From: Paenibacillus baekrokdamisoli
GTDB taxonomy: Bacteria > Bacillota > Bacilli > Paenibacillales > Paenibacillaceae
DNA: 64,000 nt
Direction: 5' to 3'
Assembly: GCF_003945345.1 (NCBI RefSeq)
Contig: NZ_AP019308.1
Span: 4,667,501 to 4,731,500 of the forward strand
The notes below the pieces were generated by a model. That model ran no database searches. It had not been told where the DNA came from and worked only from the letters and a program-made list of their open reading frames with translations. Below are positions 53,049 to 61,803 of this stretch, in pieces (the first letter of the stretch is position 1; each line of letters opens with the position of its first letter). Position numbers and translations under genes: made by a program.

Positions 53049-53190
53049 AATTAGGTTATAGGTTCCGTTAATGTTACCTCTACGGTTCCATCACTCGGTC
53101 CAGCCATTCCCATACGACGGTACAATATCCCCCAGCATGAAGGATATCCTGCTCTTCTTCACGAACCTATTAGACAAAGGGGTGAGACTT

Positions 53191-54855
53191 GTGACAGAGG
53201 ATCCTCGCGTAAAGGAGCTATTTACGCTCAAGACGATTGCGGAGACATTAAATCAATCGAATGATCTGCCCGTGATGCTGAATACCGTTCTGGAAAAGCT
53301 GTTGGAGCTTACAGGGTTATCAGCGGGCTGGGTTTATATCATCGACGGTTACTTACAATATGAGTGCGTAGCTGATTACAATCTACCTCCCGGTCTATTA
53401 CATAAGGACAAGCTGCCTATGCGCTGCGAATCATGCTGGTGTATGGATCGTTACTGGGATCGTCGGCTCAATAACGCCGTTAATATTTTACATTGCAAAA
53501 GACTTGAGAACGCCGTGGAGTATAACTGGGGAGATACAAATGGTATTACTCATCATGCTACTGTACCGCTTGGCTCTGGAGATCGACAGTTCGGGCTGCT
53601 GAATGTAGCGGCGCCTGGCAAGTCGCATTTCTCCGAGGAGGAGCTTGCCCTGCTGCAGGCTGTCGCCTTCCAAATCGGCAGCGCCATTGAGCGTATGCGA
53701 CTGTATACCGCGGAGCAGCTGCGTGCTGAGCAATTCGCCCGGCTTGGTCAATTCAGCCGAGCACTTGGAGCAGCTACGGGTGCTGCAATGGAGACAGAAG
53801 CATTGTCAGCTCTCATCGTAACGCTAATTAAAGAGCATCTTGATTGGCCTTTTGCAGCTCTAATTCAAGCTTCACCGAATGGAAACTACATCCTCCGGGC
53901 TGTCCATGGTAATGATCGGACGGAGACGCCCAATAGCAGACTGCGCTTTCCGGATAAGCACTGGATTCGAGAGGTTTCTCGGGAAGGCCATCCTGCAGCT
54001 GCATCCAACGAGGAGGTCGCTCAGCTATCTGAATTGGAAGGCATACGGATGCTGCTGCCTTCGTCATTACTAGCTGCTGCAGCCGTATCCATTCCGCTCG
54101 TCAACGCATCAGGAGGTATCCTCCTTATTGGCTATGATCAAGCGGACAAGTCAAGCAGCAGAGAGAACAGAGAAGTGATTGAGGCGCTTGCGGAGCATGT
54201 AGCTCTCGCAATCGACAGCTCGCTGCTGGAGAGGAACCGACGTGAGCTTGCACTTGTTGAAGAGCGTAATCGTCTAGCTAGAGACCTGCACGACTCCGTC
54301 AGCCAAATGCTATTCTCGCTATCGATGACGGCCAAAGGTGTCGAGAGCCTGCTAGCAGACAACCAGCAGGATAAGGCACTAGCTTCAATTCGCGATATCC
54401 AGTCCTTATCACAGGATGCCCAGAAAGAAATGCGAACGCTCATAATGCAGCTTCGTCCCGCTGGATTGGAAGCTGGGCTGCTAAGCGCGCTTCAGAATTA
54501 TGGCAACAAGCTCGGACTGCAGGTCCACACACAGGCCGCTGGCATTCGCGAGCTGCCCCGTCCCGTGGTAGAGGCACTTTGGCGAATCGGACAAGAAGCG
54601 CTGAATAACGTACTTAAGCATGCTGGGACCTCAGAGGCAGCCGTGACGCTGGTGTTGAACAGTATGACAGCCGTACTGCGTATTTCCGATAAGGGCATTG
54701 GGATTACGAAAAAGCAGCGTCTTGCTGCAGCTTCTATCTCACTTGGACTAGCCACTATGAAAGAGCGTACCGAAGCGCTAGGCGGCCAGTTTACCTTAAC
54801 GAGCAAGTACCGAAACGGGACAACAATCGAGGTCTTCATCCCGCTGACTCCCTAA
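53191..54855 (+). CDS. GAF-domain sensor histidine kinase (NarL type)
   Basis: A cytoplasmic sensor kinase of about 554 residues. The N-terminal GAF domain has a cysteine set: C79, C82, C84 (CESCWC) and C101 (NAVNILHCKRL), a pattern I know from other GAF sensors and possibly able to bind iron or a redox cofactor. A second GAF-like domain follows. The kinase core is HisKA_3 with H367 (ARDLHDSVSQMLFSLSM) and an HATPase with GIGI/LGLATMKER. I use the GTG at 53191 (VTEDPRVKEL), with GGGGTGAG about 6 nt upstream; the in-frame ATG at 53071 has no site. The response regulator gene follows. Confidence 0.82.
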   Translation: MTEDPRVKELFTLKTIAETLNQSNDLPVMLNTVLEKLLELTGLSAGWVYIIDGYLQYECVADYNLPPGLLHKDKLPMRCESCWCMDRYWDRRLNNAVNILHCKRLENAVEYNWGDTNGITHHATVPLGSGDRQFGLLNVAAPGKSHFSEEELALLQAVAFQIGSAIERMRLYTAEQLRAEQFARLGQFSRALGAATGAAMETEALSALIVTLIKEHLDWPFAALIQASPNGNYILRAVHGNDRTETPNSRLRFPDKHWIREVSREGHPAAASNEEVAQLSELEGIRMLLPSSLLAAAAVSIPLVNASGGILLIGYDQADKSSSRENREVIEALAEHVALAIDSSLLERNRRELALVEERNRLARDLHDSVSQMLFSLSMTAKGVESLLADNQQDKALASIRDIQSLSQDAQKEMRTLIMQLRPAGLEAGLLSALQNYGNKLGLQVHTQAAGIRELPRPVVEALWRIGQEALNNVLKHAGTSEAAVTLVLNSMTAVLRISDKGIGITKKQRLAAASISLGLATMKERTEALGGQFTLTSKYRNGTTIEVFIPLTP

Positions 54856-54889
54856 TAAATGATAGATGCAAAGACGAGGTGATTGACCC

Positions 54890-55591
54890 ATGACCATTCG
54901 ATTACTCCTAGCAGACGATCATGCCATGGTGCGAAGAGGACTTCAGGTGTTTTTAGCTACTCAGTCTGATATTGAATTAGTCGGTGAAGCCGCTAACGGT
55001 CAAGAAGCATTGGATCAAGCGACTGCTCTCCAGCCCGATGTCATCTTAATGGATCTGAATATGCCTATTCTTAATGGCATCGAGACGACGAAGCAGCTCA
55101 AGCTGACACACCCGGATGTTAAAGTGATCGTGCTTACTTCGTTCTCCGATCAAGACCATGTTCTGCCTGCCATTCGTGCTGGAGCAAGAGGCTACTTGCT
55201 CAAGGATATCGAGCCTGAGGAGCTGGTGAATGCCATCAGACGTGTTCGTCAAGGACAAGTCGAGCTGCATCCAGAGGCCGCTGCACAATTAATGAATATG
55301 CTGGCAACTACAAGCCATGAGGCATCGACAGATATAGCTCCGAGCGAAAGCCTTTCTGCTTCTATGGTAGGTACCGCTGCGGCAGATAGCTCCTTGCTGC
55401 GGTACCTGACGAGAAGGGAGCAAGAAGTACTCGGACTTATCGCACGCGGGATGAGCAACAAAGAGATCGGCAGCACCCTTCATATTACAGAGAAGACGGT
55501 CAAAACTCATGTCAGCCATCTGCTCGACAAGCTCGGTCTGGTTGATCGGACGCAGGCAGCGCTATACGCTGTGAAACATGGACTTGGGTAA
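54890..55591 (+). CDS. NarL/LuxR-type response regulator
   Basis: A 233-residue DNA-binding response regulator. The phosphorylation site is D55 (VILMDLNMPILNG) and the HTH is LTRREQEVLGLIARGMSNKE, IGSTLHITEKTVKTHVSHLL. It pairs with the sensor kinase 34 bp upstream. A Ser/Ala-rich linker of about 45 residues joins the two domains, longer than usual. The neighbourhood suggests it responds to membrane or redox stress. Confidence 0.93.
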   Translation: MTIRLLLADDHAMVRRGLQVFLATQSDIELVGEAANGQEALDQATALQPDVILMDLNMPILNGIETTKQLKLTHPDVKVIVLTSFSDQDHVLPAIRAGARGYLLKDIEPEELVNAIRRVRQGQVELHPEAAAQLMNMLATTSHEASTDIAPSESLSASMVGTAAADSSLLRYLTRREQEVLGLIARGMSNKEIGSTLHITEKTVKTHVSHLLDKLGLVDRTQAALYAVKHGLG

Positions 55592-55650
55592 TTGCCGCCT
55601 ATTGCCGCCTCCTCCCTTTCTCAGACTAAAGTTGTAGTAAATTTGTAGTA

Positions 55651-55679
55651 AAGTTCAGCCTTTGGTTGAACTTTTTTTA
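55651..55679 (+). terminator. Terminator of sensor operon
   Basis: AAGTTCA pairs with TGAACTT, followed by TTTTTTATT. Confidence 0.75.
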
Positions 55680-55779
55680 TTCCCCTTTTCATCCTTCTTA
55701 CTGACGCTAGGACAACCTTTATCCTCTAAAATAAACAATAAGAAAAGAGAATAAAGCAGACCGAAAGGGAATGGTAAAG

Positions 55780-56358
55780 ATGAACATTGTCATTATTGCA
55801 GGCAGCAACCGCAAATCCTCCACCAGCACAAGACTAGCCGGATATTCAGAGCGTCTTATGGGGCAAAAGGGGCATAGCGTCACCTTGTTCGACCTCTACC
55901 GCTCACCTCTTCCCTTCTACTCCCCAGATGAATATCACCAAGAGCATGTTGAATTACAAGTGCTAAAAAAATCTCTCGTCCAAGCGGACGGTATCGTTCT
56001 CGTTACACCTGAATATCACGGCAGCATAAGCGGCGTCTTGAAGAATGCTCTCGACCATTTGGGACAAGAGCATTTCAACAACAAAGCGGTCTTGTCGGTC
56101 AGCTCTTCCGGCGGCGCTGTCGGTGTCAGCTCCCTTACGCAGCTGCAGGCTATCGTTCGCAACCTGCATGGCATCAACTCCCCCGAATGGTTATCCATTG
56201 GAGGCGCCCAGCGCAAATGGTTTGAAACCGAGGGGCAGGATGGCTACGAGATCGGCCAAGATATCAATGATCGCATTCACCGCGTCATCGGCTCTTTCCT
56301 TGACCTTACGCAGTTGGTCCGTAGAGAATCTCACGCAGCAGGATCAATTTCTTCATAA
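55780..56358 (+). CDS. NADPH-dependent FMN reductase-family protein
   Basis: A 192-residue flavoprotein with the FMN-binding GSNRKSSTSTRLAGY at the N-terminus and TPEYHGSISGVLKNALDHLG, the conserved second FMN segment. It probably reduces FMN, quinones or azo compounds with NADPH. The start is the ATG at 55780 (MNIVII); AAAGGGA lies about 10 nt upstream. It is 17 bp before the VOC gene and is likely cotranscribed. Confidence 0.9.
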   Translation: MNIVIIAGSNRKSSTSTRLAGYSERLMGQKGHSVTLFDLYRSPLPFYSPDEYHQEHVELQVLKKSLVQADGIVLVTPEYHGSISGVLKNALDHLGQEHFNNKAVLSVSSSGGAVGVSSLTQLQAIVRNLHGINSPEWLSIGGAQRKWFETEGQDGYEIGQDINDRIHRVIGSFLDLTQLVRRESHAAGSISS

Positions 56359-56375
56359 AAAGGAGGGCACAGCAA

Positions 56376-57203
56376 ATGATCACTCATTATGCCCAATTGC
56401 AGCTCCATACCGTGTCCATCCAAGGTGTCAAACAGATCTACCAGCAGAAGCTTGGTTTTCCCGTCATCTATGAGACAGATGAGGAAATTCGATTCCAGCC
56501 GACTGCCCATTTTACCCTTTCATTCCTAGAGGTTAGCGAACCGTTGTCGCCGGCCCATATTGCCTTTGAAGTGCCTCATTCGACCTTTGACGAAAGTGCA
56601 GCCTTTATTCGGGATTCAGGGATTCCTCTCCTGCAATGGCCGGACGGCAGAGAAGTCGACGAGTTCGAGAAGGGGAGAAATATTTATTTTCGAGATGGGG
56701 ACGGTAACCTACTTGAGCTTATCTCTCATTCCTATATCACGGAGGGCGTGCTTCCCCCCTTTGGCGCATCCAAGATTATGTACTTGCGGGAGGTAGGGTT
56801 TCCAGCAGATCATGTGATCCAGCTTCGCGAATGGTTTAAGCATGTTCTGCAGATGAAAACCCGTGAGGAATCGGATATCTTCAACTTCGTCATTGGCGGA
56901 ACTGCACATGCTATTGTAAGCTCGACCTCAAGAAGGTGGATTCCCATTGCCATGCGCGCACTGCCTCCAAGAGGAACGATAAGCTTTGGTGTAACGGATG
57001 CGAGTTTCATTAGGCAGGTCCGCTCTCATGTGGAGGAACAGTCTATTCTATTCGAGTCTGACGAGGAGCTTCACTTCCGCCAATACGGTTACAGTATTCG
57101 TCTAGTCGTCGCTGCAAACTTTGATGCACAGATACCAGTTTTGCTGGGCCTTCCGTTATCTGTGGCTAAAGGAAGTGCTGCTTATGATAAAAGCCCTATT
57201 TGA
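56376..57203 (+). CDS. Two-domain VOC-family protein
   Basis: A 275-residue protein with two VOC units. The first (about 1-120) has QLHTVSIQGVKQIYQQKLGF and GRNIYFRDGDGNLLELISHS; the second (about 135-260) is weaker (EVGFPADHVIQLREWFKHVL). Such proteins include ring-cleaving dioxygenases and isomerases. With the FMN reductase upstream it may act on an aromatic or oxidised substrate. AGGAGG precedes the ATG. Confidence 0.8.
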   Translation: MITHYAQLQLHTVSIQGVKQIYQQKLGFPVIYETDEEIRFQPTAHFTLSFLEVSEPLSPAHIAFEVPHSTFDESAAFIRDSGIPLLQWPDGREVDEFEKGRNIYFRDGDGNLLELISHSYITEGVLPPFGASKIMYLREVGFPADHVIQLREWFKHVLQMKTREESDIFNFVIGGTAHAIVSSTSRRWIPIAMRALPPRGTISFGVTDASFIRQVRSHVEEQSILFESDEELHFRQYGYSIRLVVAANFDAQIPVLLGLPLSVAKGSAAYDKSPI

Positions 57204-57276
57204 GACGCATCAATGAAATCGGTTGTAACGATTAGCCAGTGGCTGTCCTTGATTATGCAAAAAGAGGCTGCACAAT

Positions 57277-57323
57277 AAAAGAAACGGATCAGCTGTGCAA
57301 GCAGCCGATCCGTTTCTTTTTTT
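57277..57323. terminator. Bidirectional terminator
   Basis: AAAGAAACGGATC pairs with GATCCGTTTCTTT around an AGCTGTGCAAGCAGC loop hairpin, with T-runs on both strands. It lies between convergent genes. Confidence 0.85.
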
Positions 57324-57353
57324 GTTTGAAGCTCCACTAACTGGTACCTGACA

Positions 57354-57845
57354 CTATAGCAAAGAGAAGCCTTCTTCTTGCAAATACTGCTCAGCTTCCT
57401 CATAGGTTTCCAATACCATCTCCAAGCTCGCGCCCGTATACACGTACCACAGATCTTCCTCATGCTTGAGCGTCAGCAGTTGTTTATTCGCGCCGATCCA
57501 TTCCGAGGTACGCACCTCTCCAGGCGGTGTTGATGACTTGCCCTTCTTGGCTGCTGGTTCCGGCGCCCGGAATGAAAGCGAGCGAATGGATGCTTCAACA
57601 AGCTCACGAAATGCGGCTTCGTCATATTCGCGAACATTTACGAAACCTTTATCATCCGTTGCATAGCCTCTGAGCTGGCCTGCATAGAGGTATCCATTGC
57701 CATTGGGATGCAGATGAAAGGCAACATTTTTCTTCTCGTAAAGACTCTCTTCATATTGATAGTTGACGCGACCCAAAGAGACATCCTTGCGCTGTAATTC
57801 AGGAAAGGACTCCAAGATCGTAAGTTTCTGTTCAAAACTGAGCAT
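57354..57845 (-). CDS. Hypothetical protein
   Basis: A 163-residue soluble protein. The first 90 residues include YEKKNVAFHLHPNGNGYLYA and a Gly-rich turn; a Lys/Pro-rich linker (about 105-115) leads to a second small domain (LWYVYTGASLEMVLETYEEA). I recognise no family. The start is the ATG at 57845 (MLSFEQKLTILESF), with AGGAGG 6 nt upstream. Confidence 0.6.
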   Translation of the reverse strand: MLSFEQKLTILESFPELQRKDVSLGRVNYQYEESLYEKKNVAFHLHPNGNGYLYAGQLRGYATDDKGFVNVREYDEAAFRELVEASIRSLSFRAPEPAAKKGKSSTPPGEVRTSEWIGANKQLLTLKHEEDLWYVYTGASLEMVLETYEEAEQYLQEEGFSLL

Positions 57846-57990
57846 AAAGGCCTCCTGACCACGGTTCATTTTTGCTGATGATTATAACATATACCCCTGG
57901 CTAAACCAAGCTCGAGCATCGATAACTTGCTTAACTTGCTGAACATGCCATCGAATTCCATCATAAATAAAATTCAAATCCGAGAGTGAT

Positions 57991-58023
57991 GCGACATTTT
58001 ATGTCGTACCATCTGTTTTATAA
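57991..58023 (+). promoter_or_regulatory. Promoter with palindromic site for zinc-ribbon gene
   Basis: A perfect inverted repeat CGACAT-TTT-ATGTCG (57992-58006) lies about 11 bp before TATAAT (58018-58023). Its position overlaps the -35 region, as expected for a repressor. It controls the 64-residue gene at 58067. Confidence 0.6.
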
Positions 58024-58066
58024 TGAGGGGGCAACTCTAGAAAGTATGAAATGAGGATCACAAATC

Positions 58067-58261
58067 ATGGCAAAAACAAAACGAGGCCGCATTCTATGGA
58101 GCCTTCCATCACGCGGCCGGGGCACATGCCCGGTCTGCAGTACAAAGCGGATTAAACTGCTCTACTCACGGGCCAAATCCGATGGAACTACGATCAAAGT
58201 GTGCAAACGATGCATTCCTGCAGCGCAGCCAAGAGTAGATGCCGCCATTCCCGCCCTCTAA
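58067..58261 (+). CDS. Small zinc-ribbon-like protein
   Basis: A 64-residue, strongly basic protein with two cysteine pairs, CPVC at about 21-24 and CKRC at about 46-49, the spacing of a zinc ribbon. The basic ends suggest nucleic-acid binding. No close family is recognised. GAGG precedes the ATG. It has its own promoter and a terminator. Confidence 0.75.
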   Translation: MAKTKRGRILWSLPSRGRGTCPVCSTKRIKLLYSRAKSDGTTIKVCKRCIPAAQPRVDAAIPAL

Positions 58262-58266
58262 GACCT

Positions 58267-58300
58267 CGCCCGTTCCCGCTCTTTGGGGGCGGGCGCTTTA
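58267..58300 (+). terminator. GC-rich terminator
   Basis: CGCCCG pairs with CGGGCG around a GC-rich loop, followed by CTTTAAT. Confidence 0.65.
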
Positions 58301-58333
58301 ATGGCAGCGGCAGACGTGTAGTTAAGAAATGAC

Positions 58334-58362
58334 TTGTCACTTCATCACCCCAGTGATGTAAT
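58334..58362 (+). promoter_or_regulatory. Promoter with inverted repeat in its spacer
   Basis: TTGTCA (58334-58339) and TGTAAT (58357-58362) are 17 bp apart, each five of six to consensus. The inverted repeat CATCAC-CCCA-GTGATG (58343-58358) fills the spacer. A protein bound there would block the promoter. It drives the WYL gene and the pair of paralogues. Confidence 0.65.
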
Positions 58363-58411
58363 AGAACAAGCAGCACAATCAATTGCTATGGCAGGGAAAG
58401 GGGGTACTCGC

Positions 58412-59320
58412 TTGAGCAATAGGCATCGCATCCAGTGGTTCGATGATCAGGTTAGGCAGGGCAAATACCCCAATAGCACGCAGCTTGCACAGCAATTCGA
58501 GGTATCCAAACGACAAGCCCAGCGTGACATTGAATACCTGACCTTCTCTCTCCGGGCTCCCTTGCTTTATGTAGCGAAACGTCGAGGCTATTGCTACGAG
58601 GATAAAATGTATGCGCTCCCGCATCTTTATATGACCGAAGAGGAGAAGAAAATCCTCAAATATCTGGCTTATCGGTACCGCCAGTACAATTACGATAATG
58701 CCACCGCGGTGAATCGCATCGCTCATCTACTTGACCGATTTACGGATGAAGAAGGAATCGATCTGGATAAAAGGCTTCCCATCTTTGAAGCAAGCCCTGA
58801 GCTCATCCAGAACGTAGAGCTTCTCTCCTACACCATCAAACATCAGTTTGTGGTCACGATTACCTACAAGGATCAAGCTGAGGAAGAAACGCTGTTGAGG
58901 GTTTATCCGATCAAGCTGTTATCCAAGTATAACAGTGACTATCTGGAGGCGGTCTCCGAGCAGCAAAACAAAGTTCGCAGCTTCAGGCTGGACTGCATAA
59001 CAAATCTGATCGTTAGCACGGAGCACTACGAGCTATCATCCGATGACACCCCTCAATTGACAGATGGATCCGGTCCAATTCGAAAACCATTTTCGGCTAA
59101 AGTCCGGCTGTCTCAGCATGTAAATAGCGAATCTTGGCATGGTTATCGCATTCAAGATCGGCAAGATTTGATCTATACGATTGCATTTCACGATACGGAA
59201 GCCTTCCTACAGCATTTGTTCATCTCCAACTGGGAGGCGTTGATTTCTCCGAAGTGGCTTCGAGAAAAGCTAGGCAGTCGTTGCCAAAGCATGCAAGGTC
59301 GGCTAGATAAAGGAGAGTAA
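58412..59320 (+). CDS. HTH and WYL domain regulator of paralogue pair
   Basis: A regulator of about 302 residues. The N-terminal winged helix has STQLAQQFEVSKRQAQRDIE, and the WYL domain follows. The start is the TTG at 58412 (SNRHRIQWFDD after it), with AAAGGGGG 7 nt upstream. Longer frames begin inside the promoter -35 element. The gene precedes two paralogues with gaps of 5 and 22 bp, so all three form one operon. It probably senses a nucleotide-like ligand. Confidence 0.85.
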   Translation: MSNRHRIQWFDDQVRQGKYPNSTQLAQQFEVSKRQAQRDIEYLTFSLRAPLLYVAKRRGYCYEDKMYALPHLYMTEEEKKILKYLAYRYRQYNYDNATAVNRIAHLLDRFTDEEGIDLDKRLPIFEASPELIQNVELLSYTIKHQFVVTITYKDQAEEETLLRVYPIKLLSKYNSDYLEAVSEQQNKVRSFRLDCITNLIVSTEHYELSSDDTPQLTDGSGPIRKPFSAKVRLSQHVNSESWHGYRIQDRQDLIYTIAFHDTEAFLQHLFISNWEALISPKWLREKLGSRCQSMQGRLDKGE

Positions 59321-59325
59321 CAGGC

Positions 59326-60318
59326 ATGCCCTTACTAGAAGAGATTCATATGAAGCGCGAATCGAAGTCTTATATCGATAGCTTATATGTCATACTGACA
59401 GCAGCTGATTTATTCAGCGGCCCCAAATACATGCTCTCCGGCTTAAGCGGTATGGCGTTTAAGTTCGCGGTACACGAACAGCTGCTGCACCTATCCGTTA
59501 CTGCTTACGGACAGTGGGGTGACGAGCATGGTCCCGCTATTGCCAACTTGGGTCTCTATACGGAATGGGATGGTGGACGAACCAGACATCCTACCTTTTC
59601 CTACTACCAGCAAGAAGCGATTAAAGCGGTGAAGCAATCCATCGATCAAGGAGTCGGCGTCATCTATTGGCTTCCAGAGTTTGGAGTTATTCAAGGGTAT
59701 GATGACGAGGATTCTATCTTCTATGTCCAAGATGGTTGGTCTGAGGAGCGCAAAATTGTCCTCTATGACAATTTCGGTTTGAATTTCACACCGTTTTGGT
59801 ATTGGCAGACCTTCCGGGACAAGGTGATACTCGACTTTGAATATCAGGTGCTCGAATCGCTGCGGTTAGCCATTCAAGATTGGGTGACGCCCCATAAGAC
59901 ACTGCCTAATACCGATATCGGCTCAGGCAAGCTAGCCTATACCTTCCTCATTCAGGCTCTCCAACAAGGGGAGTACGATGAGGGCGGCGCTGTTTATATT
60001 TTGGATTCGTACATGTATAGCAGAGAAGAGATCGCCTGTTACTTGCGAGAGGTGCAGGGGACGTTTAGTGAACTTAAGATAGCATCATCTCAGTACGATG
60101 AGCTTCTGCTCGTCATCGCGGGTATTAACCGTTGTATCACCAACATTGCTGGCAATAGACAAGTCGATCGCATGCGCATTTCGGAGTTATGTACCCTTTT
60201 ACAAGAAGCGCAATCCCTAGAGGATCAAGCTATTTCACAATTCCAAGCTATCTCCTCTCGCTTCCCTGATCTCAAACGCTCCACTATTCCTAGGTGGGGC
60301 TCACACTCACCCAGATAA
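59326..60318 (+). CDS. Paralogue 1 of unknown tandem pair (BtrH/C39-like)
   Basis: A 330-residue protein without signal or membrane segment. The first half (about 14-155) resembles BtrH_N/C39-like papain folds: KSYIDSLYVIL, PKYMLSGLSGMAFKF, and GYDDEDSIFYVQDG, the last like the His region of C39-type domains. The nucleophile position normally filled by Cys is Tyr or Ser here, so it may be inactive or catalyse differently. The second half is helical. It is homologous to the next gene across its length. AGGAG precedes the ATG. No function is assigned. Confidence 0.72.
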   Translation: MPLLEEIHMKRESKSYIDSLYVILTAADLFSGPKYMLSGLSGMAFKFAVHEQLLHLSVTAYGQWGDEHGPAIANLGLYTEWDGGRTRHPTFSYYQQEAIKAVKQSIDQGVGVIYWLPEFGVIQGYDDEDSIFYVQDGWSEERKIVLYDNFGLNFTPFWYWQTFRDKVILDFEYQVLESLRLAIQDWVTPHKTLPNTDIGSGKLAYTFLIQALQQGEYDEGGAVYILDSYMYSREEIACYLREVQGTFSELKIASSQYDELLLVIAGINRCITNIAGNRQVDRMRISELCTLLQEAQSLEDQAISQFQAISSRFPDLKRSTIPRWGSHSPR

Positions 60319-60340
60319 TGAAAGGAGATCATGAACGGTT

Positions 60341-61348
60341 ATGGGCATACAACGATTAGTCGGCTTACGACTTCTGTCAGCGTCCAAATCCTATATAGAT
60401 GCTCTGCACGGTATCTTGTCACATAGCGGTCTATACACCGCTCCCAAATATATGCTTGCTGGCATGACGGTCACTGGCTTCCGTTTCACTGTAGACCGAC
60501 TTATAACCGCGGAATCGCCGACGGCTTATAATTGGATGGCTGAGAACTTCCTGGCTGCCGACTTCATCGGTATTACTTCCGCACAGCATGCTGGTTTCTC
60601 ATTCGAGCATACCTTTCCTCTGTATCAAAAAGGAGCCATTCATGACATTAAACGATCCATTGATAGAGGTATTGGGGCTATCGCTTGGAAAGATCAATTT
60701 GTCATTGTTACGGGGTATGACGATTCCAGACAAGTGCTGTTCTACTCGGATGGCAGGGATTCCGGTGACGGCTTTAATAGACCACAAGCGCATGAGGCAG
60801 AGCTGCCCTACGAACAATTCGGACGCAATTTATCGCCTTATTGGTATTATCAAATTGTTGAGGAACGGGTAGAGCTTGACGAGCGTGAGATCTATCGAGA
60901 ATCCTTCATGCAAGCCATCTACAAGTGGGAGACGCATGATCTCATGCTGCCTGAAGGGGAGTATGCTTGTGGGAAACGTGCATATTCGGCCATTATTCAC
61001 GCTCTTGAGACTGGCTGCTACGATAAGACAGGCATTTGGAGCGTAATCGATACCTATGCGGCCGCTAAACGAGATCTTGCTTGCTATACCCAAAAGCTGG
61101 AGCAATTATGGCCGCAAAGCAGATCGGTTGCTGCCTGTTACGCGGAACTGAACCAAATCTATGAACAAATCGTTGATACTGCTGCTGCTGGATGTAATGA
61201 AGGGACAACTGAGGAGCCGAAGCTAGTTAATCAACTGATCGCTCTCTTTCATAAGGCTTTAGCTATTGAGGATGAGGCTATTCAAAACATGAAGAGGCTC
61301 ATGAGGGAAACTGTCGATAATCGGTTTAATGATATTGCTCTAAGATGA
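60341..61348 (+). CDS. Paralogue 2 of unknown tandem pair (BtrH/C39-like)
   Basis: A 335-residue protein homologous to the preceding one; shared segments include KSYIDALHGIL, PKYMLAGMTVTGFRF, TAYNWMAE, KRSIDRGIGAIAWKDQFVIV, GYDDSRQVLFYSDG and FGRNLSPYWYYQ. The second half is helical (EYACGKRAYSAIIHALETG). The gene follows its paralogue by 22 bp, so a tandem duplication with later divergence is likely. The ATG at 60341 has GGAG about 13 nt upstream. Function is unknown. Confidence 0.7.
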   Translation: MGIQRLVGLRLLSASKSYIDALHGILSHSGLYTAPKYMLAGMTVTGFRFTVDRLITAESPTAYNWMAENFLAADFIGITSAQHAGFSFEHTFPLYQKGAIHDIKRSIDRGIGAIAWKDQFVIVTGYDDSRQVLFYSDGRDSGDGFNRPQAHEAELPYEQFGRNLSPYWYYQIVEERVELDEREIYRESFMQAIYKWETHDLMLPEGEYACGKRAYSAIIHALETGCYDKTGIWSVIDTYAAAKRDLACYTQKLEQLWPQSRSVAACYAELNQIYEQIVDTAAAGCNEGTTEEPKLVNQLIALFHKALAIEDEAIQNMKRLMRETVDNRFNDIALR

Positions 61349-61366
61349 CTCCGGTTTTGGTGTTTG

Positions 61367-61500
61367 TGCTCCCGTGGTACTTCGTACCAAAGTCGCTCAA
61401 ACACTCAAAACCTCCGTTACAATGGAAAAGACTAAAACACGGATGCTCTTGTGGTACTTCGTACCAATGTTGCTCAAATACTCAAGACCTCCCTCACTAG
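61367..61500 (+). repeat. Two direct repeats with TTC-loop hairpins
   Basis: Two copies of about 60 bp start at 61367 and 61444. Each has GGTAC-TTC-GTACC, then GCTCAAA and CTCAA(A/G)ACCTCC. They lie after the paralogue pair. The hairpin with TTC loop is similar in form to those in front of the aminopeptidase. Confidence 0.75.
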
Positions 61501-61574
61501 AATAGTTTCTAAAAGGGTGGATTGGGGAAATTAGGGGATAGTAATCATTAATCCCAGCAAAGGTGGCTACGAAG

Positions 61575-61772
61575 ATGACAAAGCAATCTAATAATCATGA
61601 GGAATTTAATGAAATGTATAACAAAACTTCAAATACAGCAGCCGGAATAAATACGCCGAAGAATCATGAAGATTCCGGCCCTCTAGATATGGTTAGTGAT
61701 GCTGTAGCTGAGATCGTCGAGAACGTTCAGCATACCTTCGACGGTCAAGAAAAGAAAAATAAGTACAAATAA
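61575..61772 (+). CDS. Small hypothetical protein
   Basis: A 65-residue hydrophilic protein with Asn/Glu/Lys-rich ends and a short amphipathic helix (LDMVSDAVAEIVENVQHTF). It resembles small spore- or stress-type proteins in composition, but no family is recognised. The start is the ATG at 61575, with AAGGTGG upstream; a GTG at 61563 overlaps that site. Confidence 0.6.
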   Translation: MTKQSNNHEEFNEMYNKTSNTAAGINTPKNHEDSGPLDMVSDAVAEIVENVQHTFDGQEKKNKYK

Positions 61773-61803
61773 AGGTATGTTAACGATTTGACATCGTTCA
61801 GGG

